A stretch of DNA of 64,000 nucleotides from Neocallimastix lanati (nom. inval.) (GCA_016946835.1 JACVTC010000066.1:581501-645500); one strand, 5' to 3'. Positions 12,642 to 22,809 are shown, numbered from the stretch's first letter. Notes: generated by a model from the letters alone, not told the origin. Numbers and translations: made by a program.

Positions 12642-13373
12642 TTGTATACTGAAGCTGAAGTTCAAGCCCCAACTGAAGAAATGGCTAATCTTTCAATCAA
12701 CGACACCTGCATTGCGATAAAAAGAAATAAAGAAAATTGTTGTAACAAAGCACTTCCAGATCGTATGTATTGTGGAACTCACATTCGTTCAGAAGGGAAG
12801 TTATCATTAGATGAGCATGTAAAAACAATTTCTAAAAGGTTCAATTATGAAGTGACTGCGAAAGTAGTTTCATTAGGAAATCAATGGTTCGTTAATTCTG
12901 AAAATCAAAATAATCATAGTAACAATAGTCAATGGCTTTTAGAAATTAAGAATAAAAAAGGATCGATAAATTCTTATATTTTGTTTTTTACTGAATTTTC
13001 TGGTTGCTTTGGAGCTGGCATATTCGTTATCCAATATCTCTCCTCGGATAAAAAGGAAAGCTATTTTATGGCTACTCACTATGTAGAAGTGAATAAATAT
13101 GGGGAAAGCTTGAAATCCCACTTTTATGTGAAAATTGCTTTTAAATCTATTTCTTCTCTCGAAGGAAAACCGATTTTTAAGAAGATAAAGTCCTTCCTTG
13201 CTGAATATGGTATTCCTTACAACGTCAACGATATTAGTAAGCGTAAAACTGATATCAGCGAAAATAATCCTGTAGTCGTATATAATCAAATCAATAAAAT
13301 TATTGATTCTCATTACAATACGATGTTTTTCACATTCGAAAATTATATCAATTCAAATGTCAATGAAAATTGA
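12642..13373 (+). pseudogene. Cys/His-motif protein of large-DNA-virus type (fossil)
   Basis: A 243-codon open frame. Near the start it has Cys23, Cys33-Cys34, Cys44 and His47 (C-x9-CC-x9-C-x2-H, ending in MYCGTH). This short motif, in which a Lys-rich loop separates cysteines before C-G-x-H, recurs at the ends of many large DNA virus proteins. The remaining 190 residues are a mixed alpha/beta-looking region without transmembrane segments (contains LFFTEFSGCFGAGIFVIQYL and FKKIKSFLAEYGIPYN). I do not recognise that part and propose no function. Codon use is less extreme than in the Asn/Lys-rich retroelement frames nearby. It lies between and opposite to the helicase and polymerase pieces. The open part looks whole, but the original gene may have been longer. 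Confidence 0.6.
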
Positions 13374-13788
13374 AATAAATAGATATAAAATTATTGAAAA
13401 TGAATAAAAAATAAAAAACAATATAATTCTGTTTAAATTATTAATATTAAATTATTCAATATTGTGTGTATTATATATATTTTATATAGTATAAATATTT
13501 ATATATTATTTGCTATGGATACTACTATATTTTAATATTATCACTTCAAAAAATGATAAAGTTTATATAGGTCATAATAATTTATATAAGCATATAATAT
13601 TTTATATAGCATTGTTAGAGAAATTAAAATAAAATTATCAATAATTATTTATCATAAAAATCATTACATTTTTTATTTATATTTTGTTTTCTTGATACAT
13701 GTTGTATATAATTACTTTTGTAAATTAATTTAGTTTTTTAAAAGAATGCGCTTTTTAAAAAATTAATATTTCAAATTAATTTTATTTT
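13374..13788. other. convergent spacer of the virus-like slice
   Basis: AT-rich 415-bp gap between the 3' ends of the plus-strand Cys/His gene and the minus-strand polymerase piece. No hairpin or T-run terminator stands out. No gene seen. Confidence 0.5.
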
Positions 13789-14309
13789 TTAGAATTTATT
13801 TTTTTTTTTGCAAGCATTAGTAAAAGCGTATTCCAGAAAAGTATCGTCGATTTCTGGAGTATTTGTTGCAAATGGATAATAAAATATTTCCTTACCTCTA
13901 TAATCGCGAATTACACCTTCTGTATCAGATACTAGATCTTCCATAGATTTAACTAATTCTCTTTGTAAATAACCAGTCGAGGATATACTTAGAGAGGTTG
14001 AAATAATACCATGTTTACCAGATTTAGAATGGATAAACAATTCCTTTGACGAAAGACCGTTATAATAAGAATTCTCAATATAACAGTTAGGTAAGAGAGT
14101 TGCAACTCCAACAGACATTAGAATTTGAATTATATTGTCAATATATCCTTTGGATCCACTGTTTACGATATTAGTTAAATTATTATCTAAATTTTTGATT
14201 AGATTTTTGTAGCGAACATAATATTTTACATTAATATTTTTTTCGATGTGATTACTTTGAAGATTATTTACAATGATCGAATCAATATTGGCATTGCGAA
14301 TTGTATAGG
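13789..14309 (-). pseudogene. RNA polymerase largest-subunit (RPB1-like) piece, viral type (fossil)
   Basis: Open reading of about 173 residues that enters from the right edge of the segment. It contains NNLTNIVNSGSKGYIDNI (bridge-helix region, corresponding to V-x-x-GSKGS-x-x-N-I in cellular enzymes) and then KSGKHGIISTSLSISSTGYL and QRELVKSMEDL, which line up with the trigger-loop region G-R-E-G-L-x-D-T-A-x-x-T-A-x-T-G-Y-x-Q-R-x-L-x-K-x-x-E-D. It is far more divergent than a fungal RPB1 would be. The frame ends about 50 residues after this region, well before the C-terminal part of a normal largest subunit. Large DNA viruses encode their own largest subunit for transcription in the cytoplasm. 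The front half is absent because the segment ends. Confidence 0.7.
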
Positions 14310-14990
14310 CTTCATTTTATTAACAGTGTTTGACTTAGTTTTTATCTTTTCTAAAATAGATTTGCAAAATGTGTCAGCCGTTTGGGCATCAATCAAACTA
14401 CTTATATTATCAGTGTTTACACAACAGAAGGCATTATCATCCAATAAAGGACGGTCTTTGTTGTGGAGGGAAACCACGGAATTATAATCAGGACGTCTTG
14501 TCGACGAATCTGGTTTACTACTCCTTGATCCATGTCTGAACGAAATCCTAAAGTCAAACTTAGAAAGAAAGAGGCTCCATCTTATCTGGCGTTGGTTTAA
14601 ATGTTGAGACTTTTTGAAATATAATAAGTTCCTGTGATCGGTAATGATTTGAACAGGAAACTTAACCCCTTCAAGGTGATGACACCAGGTTTCAAAAGCG
14701 GTGATAATAGCGAGAAGTTCTTTATCATATGTAGTATAACTTATTTCAGAAGATGACAAAGATCTAGAATGGAAAGCAATAGGATGGAGTTCGTTATCCA
14801 TGTCACTGATTTGAGAAAGAATGCAACCCACAACAAAATCACTGGCATCAGTTTCAACAATGAATTCCTTGTCTGGATCGGGATAGATAAGGATTTCGTC
14901 TGTGGTGAAAGCAAGCTTTAGTTTTTTGAAAGCACTCTCAGCATCATTATTCCACTTAAACTGGCTATACTTATGGTAATTCTTTTCAAA
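14310..14990 (-). mobile_element. Gypsy RNase H region
   Basis: Minus-strand reading holds PDPDKEFIVETDASDFVVG, LHPIAFHSRSLSSSEISYTT and ITDHRNLLYFKKSQHLN, the standard RNase H landmarks of Ty3/Gypsy. It forms the middle part of the split Gypsy fossil: the right side abuts the lectin insert and the left side abuts the virus-like slice. Confidence 0.85.
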
Positions 14991-16385
14991 CTAACATGAA
15001 TGAGCAAACTTCTTATAACAGTGCTATAGAAATATCAGCTCAAGATACATTTGAAATGTCTAATACTACGTCAATAAGTCAAACTAAAATTTCCATTATT
15101 CAATTAACTGTTAATGATAATTCCTGTCAAGAATTAGTAGCTTTACCATTATTTTTAACTGAGGTGCAACTGGACATATTACGGAAAGCAGTCATACTAA
15201 AATAACCTATAATAAAAGTCTTATTCCTGTAAAGTTTTCTGGATTTACGCATACATTTAAACATTGTGAAGAAAAATATCAATATGAATCAGAATTAGTA
15301 AGTCATGACATTGATAAATATGTTTTTCAAGTATTAGATAAGGAAAATCCTTACATTAACACATTACCATCAAATAAAGAATTAACACCTAATCGTTATA
15401 TAACTTCAAAAAGTGGAAAGCATAGTTTTGGATTATTACCTACTGGTGAATTAGTATTATAGGTAAGGATATTTCAAATTGTGAAGGTTCTAACAAATTA
15501 TGGACTAATGGAATAACCATGTTTCAACCAAATGGAAATCATGACTTGAAATTCTTCATTGGTGATAATGGTCATTTATATATTACGGCTAAAAATATTT
15601 ATAAAAAAGATATAGCGAATATTAAATATTCTAATGACTTTATCTGATCGATTCTTACGTAAATGATGATATGCACTCCTTTGGATGATAATAAGAAAGA
15701 TTTTAAAAATAAATTAGAAGAATATTATAAAAAATATAATATTGAAATAAGACTATATATACCTGATGAAAGAGATGAAGATGATGATGATGATGATTTT
15801 GATTTCGATAAATTATTTGGAGACAAATCTACAACCACAACTACAAATTCTAACCTTTGATCTACTGTTTCTTCGATAAAAACTACAACCACAGCAAAAA
15901 CTACAACTACAGGAAAAGTACAACTACAACAAAAACTACAAATACATCTATTATTCTTACGAGTAATAATAATAACTCTAACAGTATTGTGGTAGTTTCA
16001 AATAAATATTGCAATAAATATAATAACGATGGAGCATTTGATTGGTTTGAAATTGATGATGATGAAAAATGTATTATTGTTAATAAAGAAAAAGCTGAAA
16101 GAATATTATTAACTCTATTAGTTCTTCTACTCCACAAAAAACTTCTACATCACAAGCTACTTCTACAACCGTAAATGAACCGACAGTAATTAATGAAAAT
16201 AATATAATAAATCCACTTACTATGTCTGATGATGATCACATTGTATGGGATTCATTACCCAAAGATTTTCCTTTTAATGTTGGTTTTCCAGATGATAAGG
16301 GTTATTATTTATACATTGTAAGATGGAGTTGGTGTTAAAATTTGGGAAATTTATGGTAAACAAGATAATTATTATGGATATGCTT
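14991..16385 (+). pseudogene. decayed bulb-type lectin gene, inserted in a Gypsy element
   Basis: Plus-strand host-type gene remnant starting with an ATG at 14,996, only a few bases inside the insert. The first frame runs to about 15,160. The reading then shifts to another frame (about 15,160-15,462, ending LLPTGELVL) and again to a third (about 15,460-15,645, with NKLWTNGITMFQPNGNHDL and GDNGHLYITAKN). The phrases LTPNRYITSKSGKHSFGLL and the following one match a bulb-type mannose-binding lectin domain. Further on come an Asp-rich patch (15,770-15,810), Thr-rich linkers (about 15,830 and 15,880-15,940) and a last module with DHIVWDSLPKDFPFNVGF. Thr-rich linkers between modules are usual in secreted gut-fungal proteins. 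At least three frameshifts or stops; no introns and no poly(A) tail seen. Function of the live relative is probably carbohydrate binding outside the cell. Confidence 0.6.
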
Positions 16386-16389
16386 TCCT

Positions 16390-17241
16390 TGAGGAGTATT
16401 CTTAAAGGTTCCATGATTTTAGCAAAATTCTTTATGAATTTTCTATAGTAGTTACAGAGTCCGAGGAAACTTTGAATTTCAATAGTTAACACAAAGTCTA
16501 AGAGAACCGTCACGTTTTCTAAAAAATAGCACCGGGGCACCAGCATGAGATTTTGATTTTCTAATGAAACCTTTAGAAAGGTTTTCCTTAATGTATTCAC
16601 GAAGATTTGCTTTTCTTCAAAGGTTAACGAATAAATTGGTCCAAAATAAAGTTGAGCGCCAGGAACTAAATCAATGGATATATCATAAACACGGTTGTAG
16701 TCATTTTATTATTATGACTTGGAGTGTAATTTGCTGATAAAATACTTCCATTGTCTCGTCCCTTATGGTGCTTATTGTGTTTAAATTTGTTTTCGGTCAT
16801 GTTAATTTCGTGTCTTTTTCGTTTGAAAGATTTACCACTCTTCGGTTTGTTGTCATTGTTCTTTACTTTTTGCTTAAGAAAACATTTTCTATCAATATTG
16901 ATATTGGAATTTGTTGCTTCGAATAAACTTTTAGGTTTGTCTAATTTATAGAACTCCGTTTTAACATCCTCAAGAAGACCTCTTTTGATTAGGTCAATAA
17001 ATACATCGTCTGGCCATCCAATACGTCTAGCTAACCTTCGAAATTCAATAGTATATAATGCGGCTCTTCCTAAATGAAGTTGTTTTAAGTTTAGAAGTTG
17101 TTCGATAAGAACATCCTTCTGTTCCTTAGTACCCCCAAAATTGCTTATCAAAATATCCTTAAAGGTTTTATAGCTTAACGAATTTAAAGTTCCATCAGCC
17201 TTCAATGAAAGTCTCCATTTCTTTGGAGGTCCATGTAACAT
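16390..17241 (-). mobile_element. Gypsy gag and reverse-transcriptase remnant
   Basis: Gag at 16,666-17,241 holds PPKKWRLSLKADGTLNSLSY, QLLNLKQLHLGRAALYTIEF and a basic tail, a Retrotrans_gag-type capsid region. The reverse-transcriptase scraps to the left hold LVPGAQLYFGPIYSLT and EIQSFLGLCNYYRKFIKNF; the catalytic middle is missing. Belongs to the split fossil 11,490-17,241. The gag resembles the N-terminal part of the 54,747 gag (KKWGLSLLVDGTLNTLKYSK), so the two are related lineages. Confidence 0.8.
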
Positions 17242-17259
17242 GTTGATAACATAAGAAAT

Positions 17260-17900
17260 TTAGTGGCTTTTATTGATGATCAAACAGATTAAAATTATGA
17301 ATAGAAAGCAAATAAAAGATGATAATACGATGGTAAAAGCATATCCCATTCTCTTTCTTTATTTCCTAGAAGTCTTAGTAATTTTCCGATTTCTCGATTT
17401 CTATTTTCTGTTAATCCATTAGATTCTGGGTGATAAGTAACAGTAAATTTAACATATACGTCAAATAGATCAAGGAATATTGTATAGTCTGATGTAAATT
17501 GTACCCATTTAGTAAAATAGTCTACTAAAACAATGATATACTGATTTCCTTGTTGGGTTATAAAGAACCTATAATATCCAATCCTAAATGAATAGTGCTT
17601 CTACTTCAGATGTATATTTTTCAGTAGGGTTTGAAATTTTGTTTTTCTTGTTTAACTGGTTTAATTTACAAGTAGTAAATTTTGAATATATCTTTTAAGA
17701 ATATCATCCATACTTTTCCAATAACAAGTTTTCTTAAATTTTTCGTTAAGTACTTCTGAATCCTTCATGTCCAATAGAATGTACTTTATTTATTAATTGA
17801 AAATTGTATTCATTTTTCTTAATTTTCTAAAATTATCACCGTCATTAATATATTCATTTCCATTTAATTTAATAAAAAGATCTTCAAAAAATTCATTCAT
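17260..17900 (-). mobile_element. second Ty3/Gypsy remnant: integrase core
   Basis: Minus-strand integrase scraps: IIVLVDYFTKWVQFT (catalytic core) and VTYHPESNGLTENRNREIGK (end of the core), with KTCYWKSMDDILKRYI upstream. It lies on the gag side of the split Gypsy element, so it must be from another copy. Broken many times. Confidence 0.7.
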
Positions 17901-17917
17901 AAATTCTCCAGTTCTAA

Positions 17918-17950
<33 letters not shown>

Positions 17951-18058
17951 GCAAAAATTAATTTTTTTTATTGTATTGTATTATTTTGTAGTTTTTATAA
18001 TTATTATTTATCATTAATTATAAAATTAAATTTTATTAATTTCTTTAATTATTAATAA
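17901..18058. other. AT-rich spacer with T run
   Basis: Poly(T) at about 17,930-17,945 followed by plain AT-rich DNA. Nothing recognised. Confidence 0.6.
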
Positions 18059-18300
18059 TTATTTAAAATATAATTTTTTAAATATACAATAAAGTATTTT
18101 GTACCTAACAACCATTATAGCAGATTGTAAACCGACAAAACCTGCAATAGGAACAATTATGCAGCCCATGAGTGCTGCACAGGCTGCTCCAGCTCCAGCA
18201 AAATCCTCAAGGTCACAGAGTGCCATACATTGGTCTCTTGAAAGAAAATCTCTTCTTTTATGGTTTAAAATTTCCGTAACATTTAAATAATGGTGGCGGA
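18059..18300 (-). pseudogene. coding-like fragment with a hydrophobic segment (possible exon)
   Basis: On the minus strand an open stretch reads HHYLNVTEILNHKRRDFLSR, then DQCMALCDLEDFAGAGAACA, then ALMGCIIVPIAGFVGLQSAI and MVVRYKI. The middle is a good membrane-spanning segment rich in small residues, and the composition is far from the local background. There is no ATG at its front. A possible splice donor (GTACAA) follows MVVR, and the upstream end falls exactly at the edge of the inverted-repeat element. It may be an exon of a host membrane protein interrupted by that element, or a captured scrap. I cannot name the family. The plus-strand 63-codon frame over the same bases is a shadow. 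Confidence 0.35.
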
Positions 18301-19992
18301 TAGCTAATCAAATAAAAGCTTTGTTTAATTTCATACGTTAAACAATTATTTTATTATATTTTTATTGATTCCTATATATAGTTAACTTTATTTTTAGATT
18401 GTTTTATAATAAGTGATTTATAAGTTTAAATAAACTAATCATGTATCCAATAATTATATATATTCTCTTGTATAAATACTACATGTATTTTAATAGTTAA
18501 TGCACTAATATTACTATTAAAGTAAATTGTTGTATTTAAATATTATAATACTAAATAAAATTTTATTATTTAAAAACAAATAAATACTTTGGTGTTAACC
18601 CAGCCAACTATTTACGAATATAATGAAATAGTGCTGCGCTATATATTTTAAGTGTAACAAAATAATTATTTTAAGTTAATAGTAGTGCTTCATGCAACAA
18701 TTCGAATAAAGAGGTGTTGAATTATCTTAGTTTTTAATTATTTATAGTTCTTTAGTTAAGTTTATATTAAACTTACCTTTTACAGCTAGTTATGTTACGG
18801 AACTAATAAATAATTAAAATCAGAAATAATAATTAAACAGAAAATTTTATTGATATTAATTAGTTTAAATAATAAATATTATAACATTAAGATTGTTATA
18901 AAATTAGTAAAAAATAATTTTAAAAATGCATTTATGCATTTATTATTATTTTTATTAAATAATTAATACTTTAATAATACTTTAATATTTTTTATATTTT
19001 ATTATTATATTTTTATTATTAAATTATTATGATTAAATTTTTATTATTAAATTTATATTAAATTTAGACCAATCAAATAACTTTTAAAAATATAAAAAGA
19101 GCAAAGTAGTACAATACTTTAGTTCTTCCTCTTTTTCTTACAACTTTATTATTATATTATTCTTTTATTATTCATTTAAGTTTAAATGATAAATTTAAAA
19201 TAGTTTATATTAAATAAAATAAAATTAAAAATAATTTATTGATTATTGTGTTGAAAGGTGTTTAAAGATTTGTAATTTAGTGTTTTGTAGTTAGTGTTAA
19301 ATAATTATAGTTTTAATTAGTTAAATTAATTAGCTTAGGTTAGAATATGCTTATTTAGATTATTTAGCTTATTTTAGCTTATTTTAAATTAATATTAGTA
19401 GAATTTAAATTTAGAATAATAAAATAATATTTAAAATCGTTTTAAATTAATAGAATATATTATTCTATTATAATAAATCTTCATGTGTTGTACCAATTAT
19501 AAAAGATAAGTTTAATATAAACTAAAATAACGAATAATAAATAATAAAAGACAAAGATAATTCAACACCTCTCTATTCGAGTTGTTGTACAAAACATTAA
19601 TATTAGCTTTAAGCAATTATTTTTAACACTTAAAATATATAGTGGAGCACTATTTCACTCTATTCGTAAATAATTAGCTAGACTTACACTAAGATGTTTA
19701 TTCATTTTTAAAATAATTAATTTTTATTTATTTAATATTATAGAAAATTTGATACAACAATTTACTTTAATAGAAACTTTAGTGTATTAACTATAAAAAT
19801 ACATGCTATATTTATACAAGAGATTATATTTAATGATTGGATACATGATTAGTTTATTTAAACATATAAATCATTTATTATAAAACTCTCAAGAAATAAA
19901 ATTTAACTATATATAGAAATTAATAAAAATATAGTAAAATAATGGTACATTTAACGTATAGAATTAAATTAAGATTTTATCTAATTAGCTAA
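18301..19992. mobile_element. 1.7-kb element with about 430-bp terminal inverted repeats
   Basis: Bases 18,301-18,735 reappear as the reverse complement at about 19,553-19,992. Landmarks in both arms are TAGCTAAT at the tip, CATACGTTAAA/ATACGTTAAA, CTATATATAGTT, CATGTATCCAAT, GCACTA, AGTGCT/AGTGGAGCACT and AATTCAACACCTCT at the inner end. The arms agree at roughly four in five bases by eye. The centre is AT-rich with no open frame, so the element is non-autonomous (MITE or fold-back type). If the flanking TA is the target site, a Tc1/mariner origin is possible, but I see no longer target-site duplication. Confidence 0.7.
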
Positions 19993-20029
19993 AATTGCTA
20001 ACTGTTTTAAGACATCTTACGTTACCACA

Positions 20030-20115
20030 ATATCATTGGATAGGTATCATTTAACCATGTATCTTTTACACTGATTGTTGATAAAGAATGCCCAAATAAT
20101 GTTATTTTGATTATA
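20030..20115 (-). other. short coding-like stretch beside the inverted-repeat element
   Basis: Minus-strand reading of 27 or so codons, LFGHSLSTISVKDTWLND then TYPMILW, with a balanced composition, ending next to two possible splice donors (GTAACG, GTAAGA). It faces the fragment at 18,059-18,300 across the inverted-repeat element on the same strand. A single interrupted gene is possible but the phases do not join cleanly, so this stays a suggestion. Confidence 0.2.
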
Positions 20116-20650
20116 TTTCATGCATTATTCATTAACCCTTACACAAACTATTTGATTATTTAATTTTTTGGAACTTTCTATATTTTAATAATTTAATCTT
20201 TATTTCTAATTAGTATTTATTAAATTATATTATTTCGAAATATCATTTATATCAATTCTTTATCAGAATTATTTTTATTAATGTTATCAATATCTTATTA
20301 TTATTAATATCATTATCAATACTATATAATCTATTTTATCAATATATTAATATCCTTTTATTACTATTACTATATATAAATTATTAACATATCAATATTA
20401 ATATCTTGTCAATATTAATATTATATCAATATTTTATTAATATCAATGCATCTATCACAAAGTATATTAATAAAGTTGATATAATTATAAGCCTAAAAGC
20501 ACATAATCAATACTCCAGCTTCTTAACAATAATAATAAATGCAACAATTATAATAATAATTATAATCATAATTATAATAAAAATAAAACTAATTATAATA
20601 ATAATACAAAAAATTAAAATACGGACTTCAATAGAAGTTCAATAAAATAA
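20116..20650. repeat. AT-rich spacer with ATCAATATTAATATC-type repeats
   Basis: From about 20,270 to 20,450 the phrase ATCAATATTAAT and variants recur many times, followed by ATAATTATAATAAT runs. No gene supported. Confidence 0.6.
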
Positions 20651-22790
20651 AAAACACCAGAATTTTTCACTATAATTTCCCTTCATTTAATAATGTAGTA
20701 AATAAAAAATTACCTTCAACTTTTCTTTTAATTGATATTTATATTCCAACAACAACATTTATATAATATAAAAAAATAATAAAAATAATAGCAATAAATT
20801 AAAAACTGAATCTATGATAGATTCAGGCTCTTTCTGTAATTCTTTTATTGAAGAAATAATACAAACATTAAACTTGATAAAGTATAAATTAAAACCAAAA
20901 ATTTTAGTCAAAGGAATTTCTGGCGATATGACCTAAATAAATAATTATGTTTGGCTAAAATTTCAAATTAAAATTAATGAAAATTGTTTATTATACAGAT
21001 TTCAGAGAAAAATTTATTATTTCAAGTTGTATCCCAACAAAATTATTTTATGGAAACCAAATCATTTGGAAGTTTAATGTTCATTATGGTTATGGTAAAA
21101 CTTCCTATACTCTTATTTAAATTATCATATTTATAACAAAATTAATAAAAATAATAATAAAACACCACAATACTATTCTCAGTTTAGTTAATTGATTAAA
21201 AGACTTTAAAAAAATTATTTTTTCAAGAAATAAATTTAAAAAAAATTTAAATTATTAAAAATTTAAATAATTTCAATAATTTTAATCACAAAAAAATAAA
21301 GTTAAACTTAATAGTTTAACTTTATTTTTTCTATAAATATAAAAAAATTTCTTCATAAAAAATTTAAATATTTAATCAAAAGAAATAGATTTTTCGAACT
21401 AAAAAACATTTATTAAAATAATAAATAGAGAATCAAGAAATAAATTCGACAATAATTATCTAATTTATTCATTTTTATCAAACAAGGAAAATAATAAAAC
21501 AAATGAAGTACCAAATATAGAGGATATTCCATCGTCATATAGGAATTTATCTATTGTTTTCAGTAAAAAAAGAAGCAGATAAATTCCTCGCCACATTGTT
21601 TAACTGATTGTAAAATAGTTCAAGAGAAGGACGCTTCTCTTCACTATGGTTCTATCTACCAATTATTTGAAGAAGAAAATGAAGTTTTAAAAGAATAGAG
21701 AGAAGAAAATTTAAAGAAGAGGTTTATTAAACCTTCAGAATCTCCCGCTGATTATTCCTATTTTATTTCAAAAAAAGAAAGAGAGTTCTCTCAAATTATC
21801 TGTAAATTACAAAAAAAAATAAATTCTGTTTCAATTAGAAATTCTTACCCAATTCTATTAGTTAAAGACATTATTGAAAAAAGTTAAGCAAGCAAGTTAT
21901 TTTTACAAATTAGATTTAAAATCAGCTTATAATCTTATAAAACTTTTTATGTGGTCATCCCGATTCTACAGGATTATATAGTAATAATAATAGTGATCAA
22001 TTATTTTTCTAAAATGATCCACTTAAATTCCCTTTAAGCAAATACCAAATGCAAAACAAACCACCAAAGCTTTCTTGAATAGTATTTTCAGAATACATGG
22101 TTTACCTCAAGATATTTATACAGACCGAGGATTACTATTTTACAAGAGCCTTTTGGAATGAATTTATGTATTTATTAAAAGTTAAAAAAATAATATAGCT
22201 ACTTCAGGTCATCACGGAGCAATCGGACAAGTTGAAAGGTGTAACTCTTATTGAACAATGATCTTAGGGCATATTCAAGAGCTGATTGTCATGATGACTG
22301 GATTGAATGGACCTACCTGGCAGAATTTGAATTTAATGATTCTGTTGATGAATCTACAAAGGAAACACCTTTCTTTATAAATTATGGGTTCCATCCTTCC
22401 ATGGACGAATTCTTTTTATTACCTCAAATGGATTCTAATTTTAAATATCTGAAAATGTAAAATCTACTTTTAATAGATAAAAAATATCTTATAACGTTCC
22501 AAATAATTATATAAAAGTTATACTGATTAGAAAAGGATAGAATTCTCCTGTTTTTAAGGAAGGCAACTTAGTGTGGGCTCAAACTCCTCCTTCTCTTAAT
22601 ATCGAAGATAATTCTAAATATTATCTCCATGTAAATATGGACTTTATAAAGTACTTGAAGTTTTAGATAACAATAATTATAAAATAGATTTAAAAAGATC
22701 TTCTTTCCCTGAACACCATCCAATATTCTATATATTCGAGCTCGAGTCTTTCATTCCTACTCCTCCTGAATATAGAAAATGAAGATCTCA
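20650..22790 (+). mobile_element. Ty3/Gypsy remnant (protease, RT, integrase)
   Basis: Plus-strand fossil in normal order: protease active site (ESMIDSGSFCNSFIEE near 20,805-20,855, then PKILVKGISGD), the front of reverse transcriptase (DASLHYGSIYQLFEEENEVL and ESPADYSYFISKKE, about 21,630-21,800), integrase core (TSGHHGAIGQVERCNSY, about 22,200-22,260; then ADCHDDWIEWTYLAEFEFND) and the integrase C-terminal region (KIDLKRSSFPEHHPIFYIFE and FIPTPPEYRK, about 22,680-22,780). Large parts of reverse transcriptase and RNase H are absent. Broken many times; no LTRs seen. Confidence 0.8.
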
Positions 22791-22809
22791 TGACGAATCT
22801 ATTAAGAGC

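Larger units (their letters stand above)
11752..14309. other. Large-DNA-virus-like genome slice (fossil)
   Basis: A 2.56-kb block with gene content unlike anything else in the window: a helicase beginning on the minus strand, a Cys/His-motif gene on the plus strand, and an RNA polymerase large-subunit piece on the minus strand. The first and last genes run off the two edges, so this is a slice of a larger genome. Each edge carries the octamer CTTCATTT (11,744-11,751 and 14,310-14,317), and outside both edges lies the same Gypsy element. Gene set and dense packing suggest a nucleocytoplasmic large DNA virus; a cytoplasmic virus-like linear plasmid is the main alternative. Partial and broken by truncation, with perhaps one or two further breaks. 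Confidence 0.7.
11490..17241 (-). mobile_element. Ty3/Gypsy element split by two foreign inserts
   Basis: Minus-strand Gypsy fossil whose parts run right to left in the normal order: gag (16,666-17,241), a short remnant of reverse transcriptase (about 16,390-16,665, with SFLGLCNYYRKFIKNF), RNase H (14,310-14,990) and the integrase zinc-binding region (11,490-11,743). Two foreign blocks interrupt it: a virus-like segment at 11,752-14,309, between RNase H and integrase, and a lectin-type host sequence at about 14,990-16,385, between reverse transcriptase and RNase H. Much of reverse transcriptase and the integrase core are gone. Broken in at least five places, the inserts not counted. LTRs not identified. 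Confidence 0.75.

Noticed and set aside
12939-13313. 124-codon minus-strand frame
   Set aside because: Antisense of the better-supported plus-strand Cys/His gene; no motif.
18099-18290. 63-codon plus-strand frame
   Set aside because: The minus strand gives the more protein-like reading with a membrane segment.
20406-20645. 79-codon plus-strand frame
   Set aside because: Ile/Asn-rich reading of ATAATTAT repeats.
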